From the NCBI GenBank assembly GCA_963974915.1, contig CAXBES010000003.1:185532-249531 (forward strand): DNA of 64,000 bases, read 5' to 3'. The notes under the pieces are model-generated. The model made no database searches, was not told where the DNA came from, and saw only the letters and a list, made by a program, of their open reading frames with translations. Position 1 is the first letter of the stretch; every line of letters begins with the position of its first letter. Position numbers and translations under genes: made by a program. Source of the DNA: CAXBES01 sp963974915. Its GTDB lineage: Bacteria; Bacteroidota; Bacteroidia; Flavobacteriales; Flavobacteriaceae. Below are positions 52,968 through 61,507 of the stretch, in pieces.

Positions 52968-54144
52968 GACTTTTCAAATTTAATTGGACCTTAAAAACAG
53001 AATTCTCTTCCGATATTGATAATTTGTGATGCCGGGGATAGAGGATTTCTAAACGTTTCTTCACATTTTCCAAACCAATACCACCCACCTCATCTTTGGT
53101 AAAAATATGCTCTTCTATTGTGTTTTCAATTCTGAAATGAATTTCGCTACCGGTCACATTGAGATGTATTTTAATATAAGCCCCATCGATCTTCTCAATA
53201 TTACTATGTTTAAAGGCATTTTCAACAAAAGGGATCAACATCATGGGAGCGATTTCAATATTCCCTTCTGAAATATTAAAATTTGTTTCAATGGGATAGG
53301 TCCTGCTACTCTTTAAATTAAATAATTTAATGTAATTCTCAATATAATCTATTTCCTTCTGAAGAGCTACATACGGTCTCTCACACTCATATAAAACATA
53401 TCGCAACATATTAGATAAATAGCTAATGCTCTGTTGTGTTTTGGCCGAATCTATAACCGATAAGGCGTAAATGTTGTTTAATGCATTAAAAAGAAAGTGC
53501 GGATTTATTTGCGACTTTAGAAGTTTTAATTCTGTCTCCAGATTCTCTGTTTTGCTTAAAATAAGTGCCTCTTCTTTCTTCTTTGCAAAAAGAAATATCT
53601 CCACAACGGTAGTTAAAATTACCGTTAAGCAAAGCAATAGAAAATTGATTAAAAATGGAGAGTTAAGTAGTCTTCCGAAGGGAGTTAAATTCCTGCCGGG
53701 CCTAGGAGGCAAGTTTCGGTTAATATCCTGTCTATTATTAGCTCTCATACTTTCCGAAGGAATCATTCTGGTATCGGCATTTCGATCTTCGAGTGGAATT
53801 TGCGGCGGACCCTGAACTGAAAACTGATAAGCGAGCAAAGCACAAACCAGAATAGAAGTAAATCCGAAGACAACAAACAACATCTGGTTTTTCTTAGCCA
53901 ATACTTTAGAAGCCAAAAAATAGGTAAGTAGTATTACGATTAGGATCTGAATAATATAAATTACCCAGTTCTGTTCAATAAACGTGGTCATATCTTCATG
54001 ACCAAGTGCCATTATAACCCAGACAATGGCCCAAAAGAGAGTTTGCAGTACAATCCTCATCAATACTTTCATATAGCAAATTAAAGTAAAATAAAAGTAA
54101 CGAAGTGTTGGTTTCATACAATTTGACAGAGTAAAATATCTCAT
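52960..54144 (-). CDS. LytS-type membrane histidine kinase (second system)
   Basis: Up to 394 residues; M10 (54117) and M25 (54072) are other possible starts. Four membrane helices (about 30-46, 61-78, 88-108, 165-186) enclose a proline-rich periplasmic loop (QGPPQIPLEDRNADTRMIPS). The His_kinase domain has H216 in SQINPHFLFNALNN, and the ATPase domain has PFVENAFKHS and GGIGLENVKKRL. The cognate regulator is the overlapping downstream gene. The divergent EF-hand protein gene is a candidate target. Confidence 0.92.
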   Translation of the reverse strand: MRYFTLSNCMKPTLRYFYFTLICYMKVLMRIVLQTLFWAIVWVIMALGHEDMTTFIEQNWVIYIIQILIVILLTYFLASKVLAKKNQMLFVVFGFTSILVCALLAYQFSVQGPPQIPLEDRNADTRMIPSESMRANNRQDINRNLPPRPGRNLTPFGRLLNSPFLINFLLLCLTVILTTVVEIFLFAKKKEEALILSKTENLETELKLLKSQINPHFLFNALNNIYALSVIDSAKTQQSISYLSNMLRYVLYECERPYVALQKEIDYIENYIKLFNLKSSRTYPIETNFNISEGNIEIAPMMLIPFVENAFKHSNIEKIDGAYIKIHLNVTGSEIHFRIENTIEEHIFTKDEVGGIGLENVKKRLEILYPRHHKLSISEENSVFKVQLNLKSHA

Positions 54145-54264
54145 TCACAAGGAGTTTTATCCCATCTGCTTAAAACCAGAGGTGATTCGCTGAAAAGATG
54201 GTTTGTGAATAAAACTATTTTCGAATTTTGCTGTCATAGAAATGAACTTAAAACAAAAAATAAT

Positions 54265-54564
54265 ATGAAAAATATCAGTTTAAAATCGGTAGTACTAACA
54301 ACGGCACTTTTTTTCTTCGGAACTGCATTTTCAATCGCTCAACCTAACGACAGGAAAGAAAGACCAAAGAATCCACCAACATTTAGTGAGTTATTGGAAG
54401 AAATGGACTCGGGAAAGGATGGAAAACTTTCAGTGGCTGAAGTAAAAGGACCACTAAAAGAAAGGTTTGCAGATATCGATACCAATGAAGATGGTTTTAT
54501 TACAGAAGAAGAGTTTGAGAAAGCCCCTAAACCTAAAAAAAGAAAGAAGAGATCTAAATCATAA
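54265..54564 (+). CDS. Exported EF-hand protein
   Basis: A 99-residue protein from the ATG at 54265 (an upstream ATG at 54205 would bury the signal peptide, which ends SIAQ). Two EF-hand calcium-binding loops follow: DSGKDGKLSVAE and DTNEDGFITEEE, both with acidic residues at the ligand positions. The C-terminus is very basic (KPKKRKKRSKS). It probably binds Ca2+ outside the cytoplasm. It is divergent from the LytS/LytR pair over about 120 bases. Confidence 0.9.
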   Translation: MKNISLKSVVLTTALFFFGTAFSIAQPNDRKERPKNPPTFSELLEEMDSGKDGKLSVAEVKGPLKERFADIDTNEDGFITEEEFEKAPKPKKRKKRSKS

Positions 54565-54677
54565 AATCGAGATAAAAGTTTAGATTAAAATAGCGTCAGC
54601 TGCCATTTAATATACTTGGATCTGGACTATTTAATTAAAAGATAGAAGAATAATTTTCATGTGTTTTTTTATTGGTT

Positions 54678-54708
54678 AAAAGCTTCGTGAGCAATTGCGG
54701 AGCTTTTT
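54678..54708 (+). terminator. Terminator downstream of the EF-hand gene
   Basis: AAAAGCTTCG / CGGAGCTTTT (ten pairs, one G-T) with a ten-base loop and T residues after. It is 113 bases beyond the EF-hand stop. Confidence 0.65.
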
Positions 54709-54734
54709 CCGTAGAAAAGTATTAATCATCCACA

Positions 54735-54769
54735 TAAAAACATTATACCCGTCAAAATTTCGAAACGGG
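54735..54769 (-). terminator. Probable terminator of the gdh-pnt operon
   Basis: On the minus strand CCCGT and ACGGG pair around a twelve-base loop, followed by TATAATGTTTTTATG. It begins nine bases after the pntB stop. Confidence 0.45.
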
Positions 54770-54777
54770 CAATAGCA

Positions 54778-56166
54778 TCAAATAAGCTTTAATTGATTTA
54801 CTATATCCTGTAACGAATTTTTGGCATCCCCAAAGAGGATACTACAATTCTCTAAATCGAAAAGGTCATTCTGAACTCCCGCATACCCCTTATTCATACT
54901 TCTTTTCATAACAATCACTTTCTTGCTATGATGAACTCTAATGATCGGCATTCCGAAAACAGGGCTGTCTTTATTGGTTTCGGCTGCGGGATTTACCACA
55001 TCGTTAGCTCCAATAACCAGAACCGCATCGTATTCTTTAATTTTTTCGTTGCCTTCTTCCATTTCTTTTAGACAAGAGTAATCGACATTCGCCTCTGCGA
55101 GCAGTACATTCATATGTCCGGGCATTCTACCTGCCACAGGATGCATAATATAATCTACAGTGCAGTTACGTTTTTCCAGTAATTTTTGAAGTTGGGAACA
55201 GGCATGCTGTGCTTGTGCTACGGCTAACCCATATCCCGGAACGATTGCTACCTTTTGGGAAATAGAAAGTAACAATGCTGTTTCTGAAATACTTATTTCT
55301 CGAATCAATTGTTCTTCTTCGAGTGCATTTGCGGAGTTCTTTTTAAATTTTCCAGCTAGTACTTTCATCAATGAACGATTCATTGCATTACACATAAGAA
55401 GGGTTAAAAGTATCCCGGCCGCACCAACAAAAATACCTCCCGCTATCATAGCTTTATTCCCATAGACGAAACCTGCAAAGGCTGTAGCAATTCCTGTGAT
55501 ACTATTTAATAATGAAATAACCACCGGCATATCTGCTCCTCCAATTGGAAGTACAAATATGACGCCGTAAAACATCGCCAAAGTTGCAAGTATGTTCGTA
55601 AATAAGAAGAAGGAGATCGGAATGATTCCGAAGAAATATAGTATGGGTAGGCTAATAATTAAACCTAATAGAATTCTTGAAAAAAGAAATACTGCTTTAC
55701 TCCTTTTATCTTTAATTTTTCCGGCGAGTTTTCGTTCGGCAATTATGCTACCGGTTAGTGCGATAGCTCCAGTAACTAATCCGGCTATAAGTAAAATTTG
55801 ATTCTCTAAGGCAATGGTAACTACCTCTATATTATTTGCTTCTACTAAGCCAAGAAGCATTGCACAACCCCCTCCCGTCGCATTAAAGATCGATACTAAT
55901 TGTGGCATCTTAGTCATTTCCACTTTAGCAGATAACCTTTTTCCAAGTATAATACCTAATATAGTGGCAAACAATATTATAATTAAATTGATCCTTGGAA
56001 CAGAAGCAGAAATCTCTCCTAAAAAAGTAAGGGCCACAGCCAAGATCATCCCTATTGCCGCTATTAAATTACCAATTCGTGCTCTTTTTGGAGAACTCAT
56101 AAACTTTAAACCTCCTAAAAACGAAATAGTGGCTAGTAAATAGCCCACTTCTATAATTGCTTGCAT
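54778..56166 (-). CDS. pntB: NAD(P) transhydrogenase, beta subunit
   Basis: A 462-residue protein: eight or nine membrane helices (about 1-265) that complete the proton channel, then the NADP(H)-binding domain III with VAIVPGYGLAVAQAQ, HPVAGRMPGHMNVLLAEA, NDVVNPAA and the C-terminal KRSMNKGYAGVQN. The complex uses the proton gradient to reduce NADP+ with NADH. It shares one base with the upstream pntAb stop. Length and motifs are normal. Confidence 0.96.
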   Translation of the reverse strand: MQAIIEVGYLLATISFLGGLKFMSSPKRARIGNLIAAIGMILAVALTFLGEISASVPRINLIIILFATILGIILGKRLSAKVEMTKMPQLVSIFNATGGGCAMLLGLVEANNIEVVTIALENQILLIAGLVTGAIALTGSIIAERKLAGKIKDKRSKAVFLFSRILLGLIISLPILYFFGIIPISFFLFTNILATLAMFYGVIFVLPIGGADMPVVISLLNSITGIATAFAGFVYGNKAMIAGGIFVGAAGILLTLLMCNAMNRSLMKVLAGKFKKNSANALEEEQLIREISISETALLLSISQKVAIVPGYGLAVAQAQHACSQLQKLLEKRNCTVDYIMHPVAGRMPGHMNVLLAEANVDYSCLKEMEEGNEKIKEYDAVLVIGANDVVNPAAETNKDSPVFGMPIIRVHHSKKVIVMKRSMNKGYAGVQNDLFDLENCSILFGDAKNSLQDIVNQLKLI

Positions 56167-56468
56167 TATTTGTGATTTTTAGAGCCGAACATTTTAAGCA
56201 TTCTTCCTGTAACAAAGAATCCGCCCGAAATATTTAGAGCGCCCAAGAAAACGGCTATGCCGCCCAAAATAAGATTGATGTAATCTCCTTGTTCTACACG
56301 AAACATTAGCATAATAGCGCCTACTAAAATGACTCCGCTAATCGCATTTGCTCCAGACATAAGCGGAGTGTGTAAAATAGCGGGAACATTGGCGATAACT
56401 TCTATTCCAATGAAGATGCAGAAAATTAAAAAGTATATTTCCTGGATATTTTGAGTAATATATTCCAT
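56166..56468 (-). CDS. pntAb: NAD(P) transhydrogenase, alpha-2 (membrane) subunit
   Basis: A 100-residue protein with three membrane helices (about 10-30, 42-58, 67-88) and the conserved HTPLMSGANAISGVILVGA block. In many bacteria this part is fused to the NAD-binding alpha subunit; here it is separate, as in Rhodospirillum. It lies three bases after pntAa. Confidence 0.95.
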   Translation of the reverse strand: MEYITQNIQEIYFLIFCIFIGIEVIANVPAILHTPLMSGANAISGVILVGAIMLMFRVEQGDYINLILGGIAVFLGALNISGGFFVTGRMLKMFGSKNHK

Positions 56469-56471
56469 AGT

Positions 56472-57602
56472 TTAAATTGGTTGAAGTTCTTCCGTAAAAT
56501 GCGAATGTACCCACTCTCCCTTTTTAAGAATTTGGCAAGCCGATAATATTGGATCGTCTATTTTTTGAGATACAACTAGATACTTCAGAAAAGAAAAGTA
56601 ATTATGAGATAGTAATTTTGAAGCAGACAATGCTACTTTGGTGGAAAATCTCGAATTTCCCAGAATGATCACTTCATTATGATACACGATCTCCTCATTT
56701 TTAGAAAGTTCACAGTTTCCCCCTTGCTCTACAGCCATATCAATAATAACGCTACTGGGCTGCATCGCTTCAACAGAACGGGTTTCTATAAGTAGCGGTG
56801 CCTTTTTACCGGGAATATTAGCTGTACTAATTACAATATTCGAAGTTAAAATATGATCGTGAATAAGATCCTTCTGCTTTTTTAAGTAAGTTTCACTTTG
56901 CTCGACGGCATATCCCCCGGCACCTGAAGATTCTCTATAACCCTCAACTTCAATAAACGAAGCCCCTAAGCTTCGCACCTCTTCTGCTGCCGAACTTCGC
57001 ACATCGAATGCCTCTACAACAGCACCCAATCGTTTCGCGGTTGCAATAGCCTGAAGACCTGCAACGCCCGCGCCAAGAACTAAAACTTTAACGGGTGACA
57101 GGGTTCCGGCGGCTGTCGTAAACATTGGGAAAACATTGTTATATAGCTCGGCAGCGGTTAAAATAGCTTTGTATCCCGCTAGTGACGCCATTGATGATAA
57201 AACATCCATGGATTGTGCGAGCGTCGTTCGGGGTATAAGATCCAAACTGTAAAGTGTAGCGTGTTTTTCTCTATACACACTAAGTTTATCCGGATAGTAA
57301 AGCGGATTAAAAATACCAATAAATATTAATCCCGCTCTGACATCTAAAGGGATTTCAGTATGTCCGAGAGAAACAATAATATCCGCATTCGTTAAAATCG
57401 ATTCTCTTGTTAAACAACTCCCGCCAGCATCGTTGTATTCTTTATCTCGAATATTAAGCGTATCGCCCAGACCTGTTTCAATTAAAATAGATAAGGGTAA
57501 CTCGTTTAAAAGTGCTTTAACTTCTTTTGGCAGTAAACAAACTCTGGGATCGTTAGGAGTTTTAAGTACACCTATGGTTTTAGATTCTATTGACAGGGAC
57601 AT
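56472..57602 (-). CDS. pntAa: NAD(P) transhydrogenase, alpha-1 (NAD-binding) subunit
   Basis: A 376-residue domain I protein of the alanine dehydrogenase/PNT superfamily. Visible motifs: KTIGVLKTPNDPRVCLLPKE, SPVKVLVLGAGVAGLQAIATAKRLGA (dinucleotide fold), GYAVEQSE, and STANIPGKKAPLLI. It binds NAD(H) in the cytoplasm. It starts 41 bases after an unknown gene in the run that begins with glutamate dehydrogenase. Confidence 0.95.
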   Translation of the reverse strand: MSLSIESKTIGVLKTPNDPRVCLLPKEVKALLNELPLSILIETGLGDTLNIRDKEYNDAGGSCLTRESILTNADIIVSLGHTEIPLDVRAGLIFIGIFNPLYYPDKLSVYREKHATLYSLDLIPRTTLAQSMDVLSSMASLAGYKAILTAAELYNNVFPMFTTAAGTLSPVKVLVLGAGVAGLQAIATAKRLGAVVEAFDVRSSAAEEVRSLGASFIEVEGYRESSGAGGYAVEQSETYLKKQKDLIHDHILTSNIVISTANIPGKKAPLLIETRSVEAMQPSSVIIDMAVEQGGNCELSKNEEIVYHNEVIILGNSRFSTKVALSASKLLSHNYFSFLKYLVVSQKIDDPILSACQILKKGEWVHSHFTEELQPI

Positions 57603-57643
57603 GCGACTAATTTGAATAAAGATTAAAAACGATCATGTTCATA

Positions 57644-58024
57644 TTATTTTAATAAAACTTCAAAGTATTCTTCCTTGACGCTCCGGTAACTGTTTAAATG
57701 CGATTTATAAACTTTGCGAAACTTTTTATGCTCACTAATAAAATACATTTCGCAGTCTATATCTTCACATTCTGCCATTTGAGGTAAACTATCCCGGTAA
57801 CGGGTTAGCTCATTCAATTTTAACCTGTTTTCATCAATTTTCACTGAAAGTTTCACTAAAATTGGCTGATATTCAAGTGCTGTGGAGAACTCTGTATTTC
57901 CAAGATTCATTAAATTACTTATTTCTTTTTCGATATAATTTAAATGAGAAATCCAAGATTCAAGTTCTACAAAATTACTTTTAAGAATGATAGACTCGGT
58001 ACTATCGTGATTAAAGATCTCCAT
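57644..58024 (-). CDS. Helical protein of unknown function in the gdh-pnt operon
   Basis: A 126-residue charged protein with long helices and heptad-like leucine spacing (SWISHLNYIEKEISNLMNLG, LSVKIDENRLKLNELTRYRD), probably a coiled-coil hairpin. No known domain is recognised. It is 20 bases from the Gre-like gene and 41 from pntAa, so it is co-transcribed with both. It has cysteines only in the short acidic stretch CEDIDC. Confidence 0.7.
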   Translation of the reverse strand: MEIFNHDSTESIILKSNFVELESWISHLNYIEKEISNLMNLGNTEFSTALEYQPILVKLSVKIDENRLKLNELTRYRDSLPQMAECEDIDCEMYFISEHKKFRKVYKSHLNSYRSVKEEYFEVLLK

Positions 58025-58044
58025 TTTGTTCAGAATTAATAATA

Positions 58045-58461
58045 TTATAAAGCGACGTCCATATCTACTGGATATTCGGCTTGTTCTACTTTGGCAATAA
58101 ATAGCTCTTTAGTTCCATTCGGAAAGTTCCAAGTGACAGTATCTCCTTCGGCATACCCCATAACTGCAGAGCCCATAGGTGCAAGTATAGAAACCTTATT
58201 TTTTGAAATGTCCCGTTCTGTAGGAATCACCAATTGAAACTGAGATTGCCATGCACCCGATGTGACCGTTATAATGCTATTAAAACGTATCACATCCTTT
58301 GGCATTTCATCATTATCACATATTTGTGCATGAGCAATTTCTGCGCTCAGTTTCTTTAAAGATTCCTGTGTATTTATGTCTTTGTAATACCCAGAAACGT
58401 TTAACAATCTTTTTAAGAAAACGTATTCCTTTTTTTCCATAATCAAATTTCCGTATCGCAT
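58045..58461 (-). CDS. GreA/GreB family (Rnk-like) protein
   Basis: A 138-residue protein with the C-terminal FKBP-like Gre domain: IRFNSIITVTSGAWQSQFQL, VSILAPMGSAVMGYAEGDTV. The long N-terminal coiled coil of true Gre factors is missing, as in Rnk, so it cannot reach the polymerase active site in the usual way. It may compete with Gre factors or act on nucleoside diphosphate kinase level as Rnk does. M8 at 58440 is an alternative start. It lies 20 bases after gdhA. Confidence 0.87.
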   Translation of the reverse strand: MRYGNLIMEKKEYVFLKRLLNVSGYYKDINTQESLKKLSAEIAHAQICDNDEMPKDVIRFNSIITVTSGAWQSQFQLVIPTERDISKNKVSILAPMGSAVMGYAEGDTVTWNFPNGTKELFIAKVEQAEYPVDMDVAL

Positions 58462-58481
58462 TTTCTCAAATTTTTAAGTTA

Positions 58482-59777
58482 CTATGGGAAAATCCCCCTT
58501 AATGTATAGGCTTTTTCAATACGCTCAATGGCAATACTAAATGCAGCCGTACGCATATCTACCCGATTTTCTTCGGAATAATCTGTGACTTTCCTAAATG
58601 TAGATCCAAGTGTTTTTTCAAGTTTTGTCAAGATATCGTCGAGATGCCATAATTCTCCATTCCTATTCTGAAGCCACTCGAAGTAGCTTCCTATTACACC
58701 CCCAGAATTACACATAATGTCCGGAATAATCGCAACTCCACGACTCAATAAGATCTTTTCTCCTTCTACATCTGTAGGTCCATTGGCGCCTTCAGCAATT
58801 AGAGATGCCTTAATCAAATTAGCATTATCCTTCGTAATTTGATTTCCTAGTGCTGCAGGTATAAAAATGTCGCAATCAATTCCGAAGAAATCTGCACTTC
58901 CCAAAGCATTAGCTTCAGGGAAATTTACAATACTCCCATTATTCGCCTTGTTATAGTTCAACAAATCTTCTACACGAATTCCATTCTCATTCTGAATACT
59001 TCCAAAGGCATCCTGAACCCCCACCATTTTCGCGCCTTCTTTCTCTAAGAAATGTGCTGCCCAATAACCAACGTTGCCAAAACCCTGAACGATAAACTTT
59101 TTATTCTTCAGACTTGAGCCTTTCTTCTCTGTCCAAAACTTAATTGTTAAAAAGACACCATATCCCGTAGCTCTGTCCCGACCTTCCAGGCCTCCACTCC
59201 CAACAGGTTTCCCGGTCACTACATGTTGATTTTTAGATCTTTCACTGGTACTTTTTGTACTCATGTAAGTATCTGCAATCCATGCCATAGTTTGGTCATT
59301 TGTGTTCACATCGGGGGCGGGTATATCGTGTTCGGGTCCGATGTTCTCTCCAAGAGCGAACGTAAATCTTCGGGTAATTCGTTCCAATTCGGCCTTGGAG
59401 TATTTTGCCGGATCAATTTGAATACCGCCTTTAGCACCACCATAGGGCAACCCTGCCAAAGAAGTCTTCCATGTCATCCACATAGCTAAAGCGCGAGCCG
59501 CATCTATATCTACCGTAGGATGGTAGCGTAATCCACCTTTGTAAGGCCCTAGAGCGTTGTTATGTTGCACCCGATAACCTGTGAAAATTTCTACATCGCC
59601 GTTGTCCATTCTCACCGGGAAATTGATAATTATTTCGGTGTTCGTAATACTTAGAATTTTTCTAATATTAGGGTTTAGTTTTATTTGATCTGCAGCTGTA
59701 TTAAATTGTTCTAATACGTTGTCTAACATTCCTCTTTTAATAAGTTTGGGGTTATCCACCATTTGTCCGTTTATCAT
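58482..59777 (-). CDS. gdhA: Glutamate dehydrogenase (Glu/Leu/Phe/Val family)
   Basis: A 431-residue enzyme; M6 at 59762 is a possible start. The substrate-binding block GPYKGGLRYHPTVD and the catalytic block LAGLPYGGAKGGIQ carry the conserved lysines, and FIVQGFGNVGYWAAHFLEKE is the dinucleotide fold. It interconverts glutamate with 2-oxoglutarate and ammonia. The cofactor cannot be fixed from sequence. It begins the operon that ends with pntB; the 405-base upstream region contains a sigma-54-like site. Confidence 0.95.
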   Translation of the reverse strand: MINGQMVDNPKLIKRGMLDNVLEQFNTAADQIKLNPNIRKILSITNTEIIINFPVRMDNGDVEIFTGYRVQHNNALGPYKGGLRYHPTVDIDAARALAMWMTWKTSLAGLPYGGAKGGIQIDPAKYSKAELERITRRFTFALGENIGPEHDIPAPDVNTNDQTMAWIADTYMSTKSTSERSKNQHVVTGKPVGSGGLEGRDRATGYGVFLTIKFWTEKKGSSLKNKKFIVQGFGNVGYWAAHFLEKEGAKMVGVQDAFGSIQNENGIRVEDLLNYNKANNGSIVNFPEANALGSADFFGIDCDIFIPAALGNQITKDNANLIKASLIAEGANGPTDVEGEKILLSRGVAIIPDIMCNSGGVIGSYFEWLQNRNGELWHLDDILTKLEKTLGSTFRKVTDYSEENRVDMRTAAFSIAIERIEKAYTLRGIFP

Positions 59778-59987
59778 TATACGATTCTTTAAATATTAAC
59801 CAGTTCTGGTTTCTGTTTTATAATTTTTAAAAGCGGTGTCTCCTCTTGTGGATCGCATTTATCAAAATCACTACAAGAAGATACTGTTCTATGGTTATGA
59901 GTGAGCACACAATAAGAAATGTGTACGCAACTGTTACAAAGGTTTATTACATTTCGATTCATAGATTTATTGTTTGTAATTCCTTAG

Positions 59988-60002
59988 GCAAGTTGCGTAC
60001 CA
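59988..60002 (-). promoter_or_regulatory. Candidate sigma-54 (-24/-12) promoter of the gdh-pnt operon
   Basis: The minus strand reads TGGTACGCAACTTGC. This keeps the invariant GG and GC at ten-base spacing and matches TGGCAC-N5-TTGC in all but one position. Transcription would begin about 200 bases before gdhA. An NtrC-type sigma-54 activator gene is the adjacent upstream gene. Confidence 0.5.
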
Positions 60003-60110
60003 TTAGAATTCAAAAAACAATAATCGTTTCCTTGTTAATTGAATATCAATATGTTAAGTAATTAAAACGAAAATATAAGAGTAAACTAAATTGTGGAATA
60101 TTTTCTATAG

Positions 60111-60127
60111 TGGGGTATAATTCCCCA
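60111..60127. promoter_or_regulatory. Inverted repeat upstream of the sigma-54-like site
   Basis: TGGGG and CCCCA arms around a seven-base AT spacer. It lies about 110 bases upstream of the -24 element, a usual enhancer distance for NtrC-type activators. Confidence 0.4.
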
Positions 60128-60145
60128 TATCTGAGATTCAGATAT
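60127..60145. promoter_or_regulatory. Perfect palindrome, possible activator binding site
   Basis: ATATCTGA and TCAGATAT form perfect eight-base arms around GAT. No T run follows on either strand, so it is not a terminator for the regulator gene that ends at 60183. It sits about 135 bases from the sigma-54-like site. Confidence 0.5.
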
Positions 60146-60182
60146 TTAGTATAAACTTGCTGCTGTAAGAAAAAATAAAACC

Positions 60183-61499
60183 TTAGGTGTTGTTTATTTT
60201 GGATCGCAAGGTTTTGCGATCTATTTGTAGAATTTCTGCCGCTTTTGTTTGATTATTATTGGTGGTGATCAGTATTTTTTCAATATATTTTCTTTCCATT
60301 TCCTTGAGCGTTAAAAACTCCTCATCGGGGAAAGCTAATTGAATTTTTAAGCTGGCAGGAAGGTCATTAACTCCTATGGTACGATCACACATAATTACCG
60401 CACGTTGAATTACGTTTTCCAGTTCACGAATATTCCCCGGCCAGTCGTAACGCTGTAATAGAGCCTGTGCTTCCATATCTATAGTTACATAGCGTTCCTT
60501 ATACTCATTTCCATATTTAAACAAGAATTTATCTGCCAATAAAGGAATGTCTTCTTTGCGGCTGCGAAGTGGTGGCACTTCAATTTCCACAACGGTTAAC
60601 CGATAATATAAATCCTCTCTAAACGATTCTTTGGTTATCATTTCTTTTAAGTTACCGTTTGTAGCGGCAATTATTCGTACGTCAATCTTTTCACTCTTTC
60701 TGGCTCCTACCTTAACAACCTCTTTCTCCTGTAAAACTCTCAAAAGTCTCGATTGTACCGCTAAGGAAGCATTTCCAATTTCATCTAAGAAAATAGTACC
60801 TCCATCTGCCGCTTGAAAAAGACCTTCTCGTGTATCGTTGGCTCCGGTAAATGCGCCTTTTACATATCCAAAAAGTTCAGACTCCAATAAATTTTCAGGG
60901 ATACCCCCACAATTCACCGTTATAAACGGAGCTCGGGAGAACTTGCCATTATAATGAATGGAACGCGCAACAAGCTCTTTCCCAGTACCACTTTCACCAC
61001 TAATAAATACAGTGGCTTTATTATCTTTTACTCTCTCTATGATCTCTGTAACCTCCGAAATTGCCTGACTTTCACCTATTATCTCCTTGAACCTGTTAAT
61101 AGCCTGTGGTTTATCCTTAGTTTTGCTCTTATTAGTATGCAGAGATTTTAAAACACCCTTTTTAAGCTCATCTTTGGTAAATGGCTTAACGATATAATCT
61201 ATGGCGCCCGATTTAATTACCGAAAGTTCATCTTGTACCGAAGGATAACCGGTAACCACTAATTTTGGCATTTTAGGATAGTGCTCTGAGACAAATTGTA
61301 TTAATTCGAATCCATTCACCTCCGGCATTTTAAGATCGGTAATTAGCAAATCAATTTCAGTATCCCTTAGAATAGCCACTGCTTCTTTGACCGAAATCGC
61401 TTTAAATGTATGATAATCTAATGAGTGTAAGTGCCTTTGAATTAGTTCCAGAATATTTGGATCGTCATCTACAATTAATATGTTTTCCTTTTTAAGCAT
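60183..61499 (-). CDS. NtrC-family sigma-54-dependent response regulator
   Basis: A 438-residue regulator: receiver domain (D11-D13, phosphoacceptor D55, K105), AAA+ domain with Walker A GESGTGKE (168-175), the sigma-54 contact loop GAFTGA (215-220), Walker B DGGTIFLDEIG, and a C-terminal Fis-type helix-turn-helix (NQTKAAEILQIDRKTLRSKI). It drives open complex formation at sigma-54 promoters. It lies eight bases after its kinase gene, and the gdh operon with a sigma-54-like site is directly downstream. Confidence 0.95.
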   Translation of the reverse strand: MLKKENILIVDDDPNILELIQRHLHSLDYHTFKAISVKEAVAILRDTEIDLLITDLKMPEVNGFELIQFVSEHYPKMPKLVVTGYPSVQDELSVIKSGAIDYIVKPFTKDELKKGVLKSLHTNKSKTKDKPQAINRFKEIIGESQAISEVTEIIERVKDNKATVFISGESGTGKELVARSIHYNGKFSRAPFITVNCGGIPENLLESELFGYVKGAFTGANDTREGLFQAADGGTIFLDEIGNASLAVQSRLLRVLQEKEVVKVGARKSEKIDVRIIAATNGNLKEMITKESFREDLYYRLTVVEIEVPPLRSRKEDIPLLADKFLFKYGNEYKERYVTIDMEAQALLQRYDWPGNIRELENVIQRAVIMCDRTIGVNDLPASLKIQLAFPDEEFLTLKEMERKYIEKILITTNNNQTKAAEILQIDRKTLRSKINNT

Positions 61500-61507
61500 T
61501 GTTGATT

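Noticed and set aside
59846..60061. A 71-codon plus-strand frame in the gap before gdhA.
   Set aside because: Its residue pattern is not protein-like, it has no initiation signal, and it overlaps the candidate sigma-54 promoter of gdhA. Better read as regulatory DNA.
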